Positions 1-13,058 of a stretch of DNA of 48,058 bases are shown in pieces. The notes under the pieces were generated by a model. The model made no database searches and was not told the DNA's origin. It saw only the letters and a program-made list of their open reading frames with translations. Source of the stretch: Ichthyophonus hoferi (lineage: Eukaryota; Opisthokonta; Ichthyosporea; Ichthyophonida; Ichthyophonidae); NCBI GenBank assembly GCA_002751075.1, contig NAOQ01000246.1, positions 42,434 to 90,491 of the forward strand. Direction: 5' to 3'. The first letter of the stretch is position 1. Each line of letters opens with the position of its first letter. Position numbers and translations under genes: made by a program.

Positions 1-3000
1 TTTTACACCTAGCAGTTGAGTGGCTACTGTAGCCGCGACAGACACGTTATTGAAGAAGCAAAACCCTCTGTGGGGGGGTCACAACCCATGTTAGAAGGCC
101 CCTGTTACATTTACAATACAAATAGGTATAGCTGTACATATACATGCACATGTGTTCATACACCCCGTCCATGTAATAATCACGCTTACATACATTCTTA
201 TTCATATCTCTATCTCTACACATCATCGCCTCTCTCTATACTCCCCACATACTCCTCCTTCACGTCGACTTATTATTAACAGGCCTATCTATCCCTACTA
301 TCTACATAGACTTATATAGCCCTGGCCTGCTACCTGACAGGTCTACCACTATCCTAACCTAGGGGTACGTACAATGCTTCACTCTCTTCCGCATGGTGGC
401 CAGGTGGGCGAATAACAGCAAAGCCATTCTTTAACTCTCCCGATAGAACCCGGGTGACCATTTCCACCAAGGACCCTGTCCACTAATATTAGAGCCGGAA
501 TAAAATTTAAATGTATATATATAAAAAGTCAATGTCGAACGAGATTAAAATGGAGTTATTAAGGTTAAACTTAAGAAAAATGTGGGTATTCTTCACCACC
601 AGCCTGGACAGCCAATCCTAGAACCAGAATAAACTTTAAATATATATATAAAGCCAATGGAGCAAGATATTAAAATTAGATTATTAAGCTTAAAATCAAG
701 AAATACACGATACAGGCAGAGGGAGAGAGAGAGAGAGGGAGGGTGACCAAGGTACATGTAAAGAACAGGATAGAGTAGCTGTGGTAGCGGCGACTGCCTT
801 ACCCGTAGCATAATAAGCAGCTTGTGGAGACCTTTCCTTGTTGTAAACTGTATCGCAGGCCACACCAATACCGCCACACTCCATTTTTTCTGTCTCTGGT
901 TCCAGTTTGACGGGGGTTTGCCCATATGTCTATAGGGGATAGAGGGCAGGGAGCAGGGTTGGTATGTGTATTTGCTGTTGTTTCACCTACACCTACTATC
1001 TACAATCATTCACTTACTGCCCTATCCTTCTCTCTTTCACGTATATCGTATATACCTGTCTATATTAACCCATTCTCATACCCTCCGACACACAACATAT
1101 TCAATGTCAAGAAGTCTCTAGATGTGGTGGGATGTTAACAATAATTTAAACAAGAAAGCACGGTAAATCTAGTCTTTTAGCGCCCTGACAACCCAACCGA
1201 GGTCATTGAAAGATGAACGAATAAATACTATTTGATACTTCCATGCAAATCATCACAAATGTAAGTAAGGATCTATCTTATACCATGTTGAAACATATAT
1301 CATTCTAGGTCATAGAAGCAATTTACGAATAAGTATGTGGGAGAAGTGGTCTGTGTGTATAGGTATGTGTATGTGTGTAGAAGGAAACATATGATATAAT
1401 ACAATATAATACAAGACAATATCATATCATACCATACCATACCATACCAGACCATACCATATCATGCAATGTAATAAAAGAGTAAATATATATATGACGG
1501 TATGTGCAGTGCATTTCACGAAAAGTACTACAACATTACCTGGATATGTTTCCCGCTATGAACGAGCGCTAGCTCATCATTGGTAACTTCTCTGGGTCGT
1601 AATTTAATGCAGCGATCAATCAGGTAATCCTGATCCAAGGACTGCAAAGAGATAACATTACCATTAGAGGGTGCATTGATACACCTTCATAGAAGAAGGA
1701 GGGAATAGGAGAGGGAGAGGGAAGTCTACCTAGTTGCAGACATACATACATGCATACAGACTGCCTTCATATTGATTAACATCAGTACCTCCCACTCCCA
1801 ACAGTTACAATATCATGCCACATCATAGCCATAGACAAGAAAATATCGCATAAGAGAAATAGGTAGATAGGTAGGTAGTCTGCTTGAAAAGGCAGAGCCC
1901 CATAACAACTTCTCTCGTCTCATCCTGGTAGATACGTCACCTACATTGACGTCACTAGGACGTCACTAGAGGTTACAGTACAGGGAATACAATAACAACA
2001 CCTTGACCATCCATGGAAACACATACACATACACCAAAAGGTAAGTGAAATCAGTCTAGAAATGATAGAATTACACTATATAAAAACATAAAAATGTATG
2101 TGCATTGGCTAGGCTGTGGTATTAGCTGTAGTAATAGTAATAGTGTTAGTGGTAGTGCATAATAACGAACCTCTAAGATCCAAGATATACGGGCTGGTTG
2201 TTCGGGATGCCATGACTCTGGTTCCTTGCAACAACACTCATGTTTCATCATGATGTTGTCAAAGACTATCCCGGTACTATACTTCCCCTGCATCACCTCC
2301 ACTACTCGTCCACCACACCTAGTATTAGTGTAGTCTTCTATATAGTGTATATAGTATATATATTGCATATACAAATCAACTCCTTCCCAAGACAAGTCCT
2401 GTTGACTTACTTAATAATAGAAAATATGCCTTAGTATATCTGTACTCTGCGTATGCAAAGGGTCACGTTAAAGCCCCTCCCTTACTTCGGTATTCTCTCA
2501 CCTTCTAAACAAATATAGGCCACAGGCACAATAAAGAAATATATACATAGACACCACAATAGAGTAGTGTTTCGTAGACACAAGGTAGGAGTTAATGCAT
2601 ACACCATACACATACATACAGAATACTAGAGTGTGGCCACTTATATACATTAATAATAAAGCTATATTAAACTGTACTCCTATCCATATCTATACATACC
2701 AATAACTATGCATAACTACATATATATCTATTACACCAATACAGATGTCTATACACGTAAGAAAAGCAGATGTTTCACGAGAGTATTGCCTGTGTATATT
2801 CAAATTATACTTACTATTACTATTATAGGTATATGCATATAGTAATTTCTTACTTTTATCGCCGGACAGTGGAGATAACTATAAAATAAAATAGTAAAAT
2901 AAGAAAGAGTCCAGAGATATATATACAAACATAAGATTCAAGTGTGTAGTGTAGTGTGTGAACAGCAAAATGATATGTGCAAGCACGTGCCGTGCCACAA

Positions 3001-6000
3001 GGTTTTGGATTGGTCCCCACATACCAATGAGCCTGATTTTATCCCACTTAGAATCCTCCTCCACGCCCTTGGGACCAATTGTACCACCCACAGCAGAGTA
3101 AGGGAAGCCCATCACCCGGGCGGGGTCTACCCACTCATCATACTCTACCCCCCAGCCTTCATAGTGGACAAATACACCTGATAGGCCCACAGTCAGTTAG
3201 CCATGATACATGACACCTGACATACAGCCTATGACTGCCTTTATACTTTAACCATTAATGGTATCTATTCCTTCTTCTATTTAATATCATCTCCTAGCAG
3301 CATGTGCCCCCTTACCCTGTCAACATAGGGCAGAATAACACGGAAATACACCATTTGGATCTAGAAAATAGAATTTACCCGGTGGTACATATATATACAA
3401 AATGCCAATCCCAGAATCAGCAAACAAAAGATATTGAAATAAAAGCCAGAAGGGTGCAGGTAATATAGGAGAGATCAAAGAAGAAGAGGGAGAATAGAAG
3501 GAAATGAAAGAAGAGAATGAACTGGCGAGGAAAGAAGGAAAGGAGAGGGTGGAAAGAATAAGAACAGCTCCACCAATAATATCATGCCTTTATCATCGGC
3601 GTATCTCACCCTGGCCCTCTGCCAAGTGTCGTCATTGTTCACCTCTACTTGTTGTCCAATAATAAACCCTTGAAATTGTTGCTTAGCAACCACTCCGGCC
3701 TTGGCCTCGGTCTTCTTGGTCATCCCATCGCTCTTACATGTTGATTTGCTGTCTGGTGCAATATGCAACTTATTGAGTTTGTCCTATAGGGAGTGTAGGT
3801 GAAGAGAGGAGGGCGATAAGATATACAGACACCGCGCGATGTCAGGCAAAGCAAAGCAGGATAGCAGGGCATATAGGGTGGAAAGATAAGGGCGAGAGTA
3901 TACATACATACAAGTAGTGTGTACGTGTATATTGTATATTGTGCATGTATGTGTACACATTCACATTTAAACATAAGAGGAGCCTAATCTCTGTCGTTTA
4001 GTAGTCTGTGTTCATACAGACATGCATAATATGAATGGTTGAGTATGTATGGATATATGGGGCAAGAGAAAACAGTTTATTTACACTACAGGCAACCTTT
4101 GTATAGGGAAGCATGGGTTACGGAATAGTCGTGCAGGTGTGTATGTGTACGTGTATGCATACATACACTATATCTATATAGATAGTCTACAGAATAAGGA
4201 CACAGATCAGGCAGCCCTCCTACCTACAAGTCTACACATAACATTTAATACCTTGACACACCTAAGTACAGATATACCTCTGCATATAAATATATATACC
4301 AATCCGCATATCCGACGTATCTAAATATAATCAATCATTTAATCAAAAGCCAATCTATATATAGGCACCTTTAAGCCAATCTCAGCTATGGCATTGCCTA
4401 TAATATGATAGGGCGGCAGATGGTCTAACCCGGAGAAAGATCCAGGTACAAACATGCGGGGTCTTTTGCTACAAATGGACCAATGGCTTGCGTCAGTTAA
4501 ATACTGTTAAGTATGAATTATCATATTGACTCACAGAGGTCTAGGAATGTGCGTGATTGAAGAGCATATTAAACAAGTGACACCCGTGCATATAGGCGTG
4601 AAAAGGAAGAAACAAAGGGAGAGGAAGGGAATGGGGTCCACAGTGTAATAATACACAGATGGGGTCATAACTATTTCATTGGCATGAGAAGCTAACATGA
4701 CTACACGATATAGACAGAGCCAATGAAGAAGAAGAAGAAAGAAAGTGGGCGTAGCAGGAGGCCGGAGGAAGTACCTCTTGGCAGTAGGTTTCTTGTACGG
4801 TTGGTGTTGCCCTATATCTGGGGCCACGTAAAGGTCATGGAAGTGGTTGATTTTCATTGATCGTCGGCGCATCATCGCTCGCTCCTCCGCGTTCATTGGA
4901 TGTTGAGGATCAGAAAGATTGGCATTGGGGCATGTACCGGAGCCAGGCACTATATATGTATGGGTATGATAGTATGATAGTATATACACAAGGGGAGATG
5001 ACAACGCCCTAACGATTAGCATGTTCCCTTCATTTTTGCAATTTTCTACCTGGTAGAGGGGACTATATGTGATATAGAATTACGATACATATAGTTTTCT
5101 AAAAAAATATATTGCTTTTACCCATATTCACGTACACAAATATAATCTAGTGCTTAAATTCACTAAATGCATTATTTCAATACATACCTACATATATAGA
5201 CATATACCTCCACACATACGTAGATTTATATATATATATATATATACGCAAACCTGATTGCACTATCGTATTCCTTGGGAAAAAGGAGAGGGAAAGAGGA
5301 ATAGGATTTGTGCATTAGCCATACTAGTCACACATGAGATAACAGCTAGTAACCCAAGCTAAAAAACAAACAGCTGCACTTTTTCTCTTACCATTTTCAT
5401 CATCGTCGTCCTCTTCATCTTCCATCATATTGTCGTTTGAGCGTTTACTGGAGACAACTGTCTTATCTATGTAGAAGAAAGCTTGTTACTTATGATGTTT
5501 TTATATGTTCTATGGTAGAAAGGAGTGAAAGAATGAGAAAGAAATAGCAAGGTGACACACAATAGTATTCTAAATGAAAGACTGTGCGAGTTAGTGTTAG
5601 AGAGAGAGAGGTCGGGGGAGAGGTAGTGGGAAAGAAACAACAGAAGGAGAAAAAACAGAAAGATAAAACATTTAAGTGGTTGAACTAATAATATGCATGT
5701 AGGGAAAGAGTTACAGAGTTGCAGATGTATATCTAGATAGCTACAAGGAAAGCATTCTCCCACACAACATTCAGTCCAAACCAACGATCACTCACCCTCT
5801 ATAGAGGACTGGTGCATGTTATAGTTGCGATCTCGATGGAGGGACTCAGGCGTACTGGGAGCAGTGTATATCACACCAGGCTTGACATCCACCCCATAGG
5901 TTGCTATGCGGTATCCTTCCCCTTGCATCTGATTGGCTGGATGGCCATGGACGGCAGGGGAATGGAAATTGGAATTTGGGGTTGGATAAGGCGCCGACTG

Positions 6001-7494
6001 AACGCCAGCGTGAGAATGAGGGGGAATATCTTGATGACAGTTGAAGGAGGGGAGAGGTGCACTGTGGGTATAGGTAGGGGAGGGAGGATGTATGGTCTGC
6101 ATGTATTGCCTTTGTGGCCGGGATTGTGGTGAATGACTGGGACGGCTAGGGACATTATCGTAACTTTGGACGGCGCTTGAATATGATTGGTAGGGTGGGT
6201 ATTCACGGTAATTATAATTACTGCCTGACATACCTACGGGGTTGGGGGCTACAGTTGACCCTTGAGGTGGTCTGCCATACATGTATTGTCTATAGTTATC
6301 CATTTTCTGTTTGCTGGGCTGGTCTCGGTATCCTTGATCTGCCCCTTGTGACGAATAGGAAACTGGGTGCTGGTCTTGCATGGTCTGGCTGTAGGCAGGT
6401 GATGGGTGCATAGGCTTAGTGGCAAGAGTAGGAGAGGAGGTTACCCTCCTAGGAGGGGTATCATAAGGGCTAAACATTGACTCGCACATACCCTGGGGCT
6501 TCTGGCTGGGAGGGCCCATTGATCCGCCGTAGTATATTCTCGCATGTTGGTGCTGGTATGAACCAAACGACGCATACGATTCAGACTTCACAAAGGAACT
6601 AGAGGATGATTGTTGAGAATAGTTGTCACTGTACATAACTCTGCTATCTATGGAATCTGTTTTCTGATAATCTGTAGTTTTCCTCCTTGCAGCACACGGA
6701 TTTGAGGCTCTTATACCTGAAGAATTAGGAGAAGTGTGCGCATTATTAGGGGAGGGAGTGTAAATGGCCTGTGTTCTATAGTACTCTGGTTTTACAGCCT
6801 GGTGGACAGGGCGCGAGTATGAGTCTGGTGGAGGGGAAGGGCAACGGCCCTGTACCATCATAGTGTGTGAGGTGGGAGGTTGCTGATAGGCATAGGAACT
6901 GTAGGTAGGCTTATAGCCAGGCATTGGTCGCATATCTCCCTCCTCTGGGTGCATGAGCGACTGTGCTGAACTTGAAACCGGCATGACTCTCTCCCTGGGC
7001 TGCTGATACGTTGGTGCTTCCGCATACGGTGAATGACGGGAGCTAGAAGAGACCCCTGATGGCTGGGTTGAATAGTGTCTCTGAACTACCAAATAGTTAT
7101 CGTCCTCCATAGGTCGTACCACACTGTTGGTTTGTTCATAAGATGGGCGGCGAGCAGGGACATACTCTCCATGTGACCCATAATTACTGCTTTGCTGTTG
7201 CTGCAGGTGTGTGGATGCATAAGATTGAGTGGTAGAGTGGCGAGGCATGGGCTTGGCATAAGCTCTATGCGACTGATTATCACCCCCTTGATCAAGAACA
7301 TCAATAGTCTGCCATTGGTCTTGTTCAGTTACACGTGAGGGTCTGCGTCCAGGTTCACTTGGTTCTTGCGTCCAATCCTTTCCTTGATAGTCACCCCCAG
7401 CCAGTGCCTGATTAGGGTATACATTATAGGAGGCCATGTTGGGTCCGGGGTCCGAGGACTCCCACTCATTCACGGGTGGGTTAGAGGAGCTCAT
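1..7494 (-). CDS. Class IIa-type histone deacetylase with N-terminal chromo-barrel-like module (3' end off window)
   Basis: Zn-dependent lysine deacetylase family protein, expected to act on chromatin. Eleven phase-compatible exons, in transcript order: 7494-5796, 5466-5392, 4949-4775, 4468-4369, 3783-3588, 3177-3025, 2337-2171, 1641-1540, 929-803, 475-373, 67-1 (about 989 residues, continuing off the window). Residues 1-566 come from one 1.7-kb exon and are disordered, rich in Ser, Tyr, Gln and Pro, with RRPS motifs. An acidic run (EDEEDDDDE) and a basic stretch follow. At about 720-775 sits a Tudor-knot/chromo-barrel-like module ending in [16 protein letters not shown]. The HDAC domain begins near 820: [69 protein letters not shown]. 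The His-His catalytic pair is present. The H-x-C, H and C residues that bind the class IIa structural zinc are all visible. The active-site Tyr/His position lies off the window. The 3783-3588 exon needs a GC donor. Two adjacent genes remain possible, since a Met precedes the HDAC domain. Confidence 0.85.
1396..1470. repeat. CATAC/ATAAT simple repeat
   Basis: Runs of ATACAAT and CATAC pentamers in an HDAC-gene intron. Similar CCATA pentamers recur in an IPO5 intron. Confidence 0.75.
2879..3783 (-). other. Exons encoding the chromo-barrel-like (Tudor-knot) module
   Basis: Exons 3783-3588 and 3177-3025 together encode a small beta-barrel module. It starts near [10 protein letters not shown], has the W-x-R-A-R-V strand typical of chromo-barrels ([14 protein letters not shown]), and ends with FVHYEGW followed by [10 protein letters not shown]. 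The HY-x-GW-x(4)-DEW signature is characteristic of the MRG15/MSL3/MOF/ARID4 chromo-barrel family, several of which bind methyl-lysine or nucleic acid. Joining the exons with a GC donor at 3587-3586 (AAAG before GCATGA) gives an ungapped match to that pattern. The nearest GT donor gives the wrong phase. The 3' end of the second exon is chosen at a GTATGT donor (3024). A donor at GTACAA in the same phase is also possible. Confidence 0.75.
5227..5246. repeat. (TA)n microsatellite
   Basis: Short TA run in the HDAC-gene intron upstream of exon 3. Confidence 0.85.
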
Positions 7495-10139
7495 GCTATA
7501 TTCACAATATTACGTACTTAGGACAAGAAAAAAAGAAAAAAACATTATATTTTCACGTATCAAAACGAAAGTTCCTTTACATTCTAAAACAATTTGAGAT
7601 AGCCATATAATAATCTCTCTCAACTCAACGGCTATTCAGTGTACATACAATTTGATGTAAAAGAGATACAAAAATGAAATACAATCTATGCCCGGGCTCC
7701 TTGAGTATCCGCGAATAGAAAACGAAGAATACAATCGCTCAACTCATCAACTAACTGGAGTGATATATAGCCAATAAAATATTTACAAATAACTGTTTAA
7801 TAGATGGTAAGGTTGGTAAGTATATGGGGTATTGTTGATTAGGTCTTATCAGTTCAATAATTATATTAATAAATATATATAGGCCAAGTGATATTATTTT
7901 CTATGAATTTTTTAATATTAGGTGCATATTTCTACTTGATAACCATAATAGTGGTCATTTTTTAGTTTGCCTAGACATGGTATGCGATATACCTTTGTAC
8001 CTATGGGATTTAAGTACTTTGGCGGGCTTCAGCTTACTCAAAAAAAGCATCACAAGCATTCGCATGAAACTATTCATAGAGTAAAAAACTACAAAAACCA
8101 AGTTTACTTTATTAAAATTACTAATACTGCAATGAAAAAATGAAAATAATATATATACATATGTATATATGTGTGTATATATATATATATATATAGGTGT
8201 GTGTACATAATGTATATTATTGGCAGGATGATAACGTGACTAGCGGTTGCCTATACTCCAATCATCGGCAGACATTGGGTTGGGAAAATTACATCATAAT
8301 TTTTAATTATTCTTGGATGTATCATAGCTAGTAATTCCAACTATTAAATGTGGGCAACCCAAGTCAGTCTAACTTTTATGACTTATTAGGCTACCTCTGA
8401 TCATGACTATGCTATAATGGGCGTGATATAAGAAGATACAGGGCCATGAGACTACCAGAAGTGATTCCCAGTAAATATAGTCTGTAAATAATTATATGCC
8501 TGGGTTTATTGAGATCTGGCTGTAATGAAGCCACAGAAAAAACCCATTGTAAACTAAAGAGTCATACTTATGATGTGCGTAAGTAGTATACTACGATATT
8601 ATATATAACTTTAATTAAATATTTATAGTAGACTAGTGCAATTTGCTAGGCTATACCAGGAATACTTAGTGAATTCCAATGAAGGAGTTATCTATGAAGT
8701 GTACTCAACCAAGGATTTATTTGAGTTAAAATTAATTGAGGATTGGAGTTAAAATAGATTGCAAATGTCGATAATACTTAATCAAACATTTGGATGCGTG
8801 ATAATTTGTAGATCTCTCTCAAAAAAAATTTATACATATCCTCCCCAGGTAAAATTAGAATCCCTGACCCCTTTCCTCTTTTTTTCCACCCAAGTGTTTC
8901 TTTTTTTAAAAAAAAAGTCAAAATTATAGACAGAATAAGTTTACTAGAGTAATAAATAGGACTAATCATATGTGCCAGTTACACACATACAAACTATCTG
9001 CCGCTACTAAGCGGAAGCTTTTTTTAAAACATAAAATTATATTGCTTACTATTCTCAATATAGTAAGGATAATTGTGGCTAAGGCACCATTAGAACCTGA
9101 TTCATGCATGCATAAAGCGCATTGTAGTTTTGGTAGACCTTGAACATTAGGTATTAGATTAGTGTGGGCTTTTATATGGTCAGAATTTGTATTTTGCTCT
9201 CTATGCGATGAATGAAATAGTTAACCAGCAATCTACGATTCGATTGGCTTTTTAATTTAACCTTCCTGTGATCTACATTCCAATGTCATGAACTATATGT
9301 AGTTCAGGACATCGAATAAATTTCACTTAGTAGAAGTTTGCCCACCAGACAAAATACTGGAATCTTATTATCTTACAATTTCTAATAGGAAAAAAATATA
9401 AAAAAATACTATTCAGCGATTTTTTAAAAATTATGCGAAAAATAACAATGGGTGATACACGAAAGCCTCCTTTTTACACCATGTTAGCCTACATTAAATT
9501 TGTTTTCTCGAACAATTGCAAATATACGGCGATCCATTGGATGAATGGTTTTAAGGCTCATAAACATAAATAACTATTTAACTCAATACTCAATAAAAAA
9601 TATTACAATGGTATCTTTAGTGAATTACCCGCGTCCAATACATAAATGGACTTAGGCTATAGTCACTTGATCAATACCAATTGTAGATAATGATTGTAAA
9701 CTCCCCAATGCATATGTTACATTTATAATTATTATTATGGAGTACGTCACAAAACACTATCAAATATACTACATAGAATTTCAAAAGTAATGTTGAAATT
9801 GCATTCCCCAATGAGCAAATTCGAATCCCAATCTATTTGAAGTAATTTAAGAAGAGATTATCCTTCCATAATTTTATGCAAAGTATACTCTTGCAGGTAT
9901 CAACCAATAGTTGCTTGCTTGATAATATCAATACATCAGCTAAATTAACATAATATCCTATGCATATTGGTGGAATAATTATAGTTAGCCAATAAATTAA
10001 GCCATCTCACGGTCGCCCGTTCTCCCTTAATTAATAAATATCAATCTACTTCAAAAGTTTGCTATTAATTTCATATCTAAAAGTTTCTTGTATTTATTAT
10101 TTTTACATATATTATATATATTTATATATATTTATAACC
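7495..10139. other. Divergent intergenic region between the HDAC gene and CHMP2B
   Basis: No exon or homology found in these 2.6 kb. The region is very AT-rich, with poly-A/poly-T runs near 8880-8915 and a TA/TG microsatellite near 8153-8200. Isolated CCAAT pentamers lie near 7780 (HDAC side), 9903 and 9989 (CHMP2B side). The two genes are transcribed away from each other, so both promoters should lie here, but no TATA box or initiator can be chosen with confidence in such AT-rich DNA. Confidence 0.6.
8153..8200. repeat. TA/TG microsatellite
   Basis: Alternating purine-pyrimidine tract of TA dinucleotides with interspersed TG steps. Simple sequence in intergenic DNA; no function inferred. 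Confidence 0.85.
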
Positions 10140-12983
10140 ATGGCGTCTCTCTTTGGAAGAAAAAAGTCTGCGGAGAGTACGTGTCCTGTCTGCATATAAT
10201 AAATGCACTTGTTTTTTGTTGCAAGGCTATAGTAGTTTTTTTTTTGGAAAGGCATGTTAGGAAAAATTCCGAAAAATTCTGAATTAGTTAGTGTTGCTGA
10301 CAGTCCTACCATACAGAGATAATCAAGGAACAACAACGTGAAATGGCGAGGACCGATCGTCAACTACAGCGAGATCGTGCTAAGCTTGAAAACGAAGAGA
10401 AACAACTGGTAAACGTCCCCATTCTTCTACTTGGGTTTATCTCATCTCTTTATATTTTAGGCGAAGAGTAGTAAATAGCTGTAGCTGGTAAGGTATAGTT
10501 GAGGAGAAAGATGGGAGGGTGGGAAGGAAGTGGAAAGAGAAGTATAAAAAACTGCACGCAAAAAGGTATGAGAACGAGGGTGTAGGTTGTTTCATGTTAA
10601 TATAGAATGTGGGTTATGATTATGCGTCCTACAGGAACCAATAAGGCTGGTCTACTTGGCAATACCTTCGAACACACTTATATTCATCTAGTTATACGTT
10701 TATGCATTTACTTTACTGGGTGTGTATAAGTGCTTACTTAGATAATACACACATAATCCTATAGTTGGATTACTGCTTGTTGCAGCTAGAAAACATGAAC
10801 GGGTACAGAAAGACTTACACAGTCACATCAATCTTCATCTATAGACAGACCCATAGCTACCAACACATTTAATTGCACTGAAACATGTGATCATTCTCCT
10901 ATAGTTTATTTTGTGTATTAGGTAAATAAAGATATGGTTACAGATACTTAAATAGTTAGTCGAGCAGGAACATTTGCCTAGGCCTTTATACACAGGCAGA
11001 CCTACACTATGGGAGTTTGTTATGTGGTTTTTATTTATTATATTTCAATTTATACGTTGGCCGAATTCTTTAACAGTCGGTTTTTATTGGCCAGTATCCC
11101 TTATACCTCTAATCCTTATCTGTACATATGCCTATATCTATATTTATATACATATTCACACATACATATATTCATATGCACATATATATCTACACACACA
11201 GATTATACAAATCAAACGTTCAGCAGAGAAAGGCGACAAGACACAGGCCCAGGCCCTGGCTAAACAACTAGTTCGTGTGCGCCAACAACGTGAAAAGTCA
11301 TTTGGAGCCTCTGCTAAGGTATTGTAATATATTGGAGTGAAGACATGGGTATGGTTTCGTTTCCTAGTTGATGTTTGTATATTTCTCGCTCTACCTCTCC
11401 TACCAGCCTCTATTACTGTCTTCTCCCTCTCCCTTCTATTATTCTCAGTCTTTCTTTCTATTCAATTTTATATTTCTCTTGTTCCATTTCTATGATTTTC
11501 ATTTTTTCATTTCTTGTTCTTGTTCTACTTCTCTTATTCTGTTTATATCTTCTTTGATTTTTAATTCCTTTTAAAGACCATTATTAACCCCGCGTGATTG
11601 GCTACCTCATAGATCCAAGGTATTAGTGGAGAGATGTCAGGTATGGCCTCCAATATAAAAGTGGCCAATGTTATGCATGGTGCTACCAAGGTGGGCTTCC
11701 TTTTAATTGACTGTCGTACGATTATACCCCTCCCCCCTCCCTTTATTGTAATACTATTATCACACACTCGCTTTACTGCAATAAAGTACATGTATGCATA
11801 TACCTTTAAAATGTTTTGTTCTTTTCCATTGGTGTTCTATTTTTATCCACTACATTTGACACGTCTGCTTGGTCACTGTGGTATTTTCATTTTCCACACT
11901 TATTTAACCAATGAGTGGTCTTACTATTTTCTCCCTCTATCCTATCATTATTCGCATCCTCCTTTAATCATGTAGTGTAGTGACTTCTACCCAATCAACA
12001 TCGATTATATGCAGCATGTGGATGTACATCTACACCTGCACATATATATATACTCACACATACATATGTATATCACAGGCTATGACTGCCACAAACAAGG
12101 CCATGAATCCTCAAAAGATACAGAAAACAATGATGAGCTTTGAGAGACAAAACCAACAAATGGAAATGACTGGGGAGATGAGTAAGGCGCCACTTTCTAA
12201 TTCTTTTTCTTTCTCATTGACGGCATTTATTAATATATACGCATCTACTGAAATGAGTGTACAGTATATACATGCATAATTATACACGCATCTTTATGTA
12301 CTATAGTCCCATATTCAATATTGCTGAACCGCAATATCCTTCTTGCTCTTAATAGACAAGCAACTTCACACATATAACTCTCAACTCCTATGGTTTATTT
12401 ACTTTGTTTTCTATATATCTAGCTATATCTCTATTTATATATAACCGTGTATAATATGCATTGGCATACGCATACGATTCCAGTATTAACTAACCAATGA
12501 CGTGTAACCCAGTGAACGATACCATTGAAGGAGTGATGGATGATGACGAGGAAGAGAGTGAGGAGGTAATGAACCAAGTACTGGATGAGATTGGTATTGA
12601 CCTTAATCAGAAGGTGGGCTACTTCCCTCTCCCTCTCCCTCTCCCTCTTCCTATCTGTATACCTTACAGGATACACACGAATGCATATATGCATATATAC
12701 TATCATACATGCATAACTACATATATATCTCTCCATATAATCAGGCATGGCTGTATGAGTAGAAACACGTACTTATTTATGCATATGATTTGCATTAGTG
12801 ACATTAACTGTACACATTAGATATAAGTACTATCCCCAATACATATATATATATACTCACATCATTTGACTGGTCCCACAGATGGTCGATGCGCCCACAT
12901 CTAAGCTGCGAGGAAAGGCTGCGGCAGAGGAAGAGGAGGACTTGGATGCATTGACTGCCCAACTTGCTGGCCTCAGACAATAA
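10140..12983 (+). CDS. CHMP2B: Charged multivesicular body protein 2b (ESCRT-III subunit)
   Basis: ESCRT-III subunit that polymerises on membranes at endosomal budding necks and recruits VPS4. Seven exons, all phases consistent and all splice sites GT-AG: 10140-10176, 10317-10408, 11202-11318, 11613-11690, 12079-12181, 12513-12613, 12882-12983 (209 aa; human CHMP2B is 213). The protein starts MASLFGRKKSAEKIIKEQQR, like human MASLF..K.., then a basic alpha-helical hairpin (AKQLVRVRQQREKSFGASAK, then a Met/Ala-rich helix with KVANVMHGATKAM and MNPQKIQKTMMSFERQ). An acidic stretch (MDDDEEESEE) and VMNQVLDEIGIDL, a CHMP2B hallmark, follow. The C-terminus, DLDALTAQLAGLR, fits a MIT-interacting motif of the D/E-x-x-L-x-x-x-L-x-x-L-K/R type. 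The residues before it (TSKLRGKAAAEEEE) are lineage-specific. CHMP2B is favoured over CHMP2A by MASLF, AKQLV and QVLDEIGI. An AATAAA (12979-12984) overlaps the stop codon. Confidence 0.96.
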
Positions 12984-13058
12984 ATAATAGAGAAAGAGCG
13001 GATACATGCAGGAAAATAGTTAACGGTTGTAGTGACTATGCTAACCCATATGAATAAA
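12979..13058 (+). terminator. Candidate polyadenylation signals of CHMP2B
   Basis: AATAAA hexamers lie at 12979-12984, overlapping the stop codon, and at 13053-13058, 70 bases downstream. The second is the more plausible signal because the first would leave almost no 3' UTR. Assigned by motif only. Confidence 0.4.

Noticed and set aside
2171-2300. Separate HDAC gene starting at the Met of [12 protein letters not shown]
   Set aside because: Not excluded, but every exon junction from 7494 down is in phase and no polyadenylation signal or promoter was evident between the chromo-barrel and HDAC exons.
6177-6413. Plus-strand frames inside the large HDAC-gene exon (also 5812-6132)
   Set aside because: Antisense shadows of a long open minus-strand exon; no splice or family evidence.
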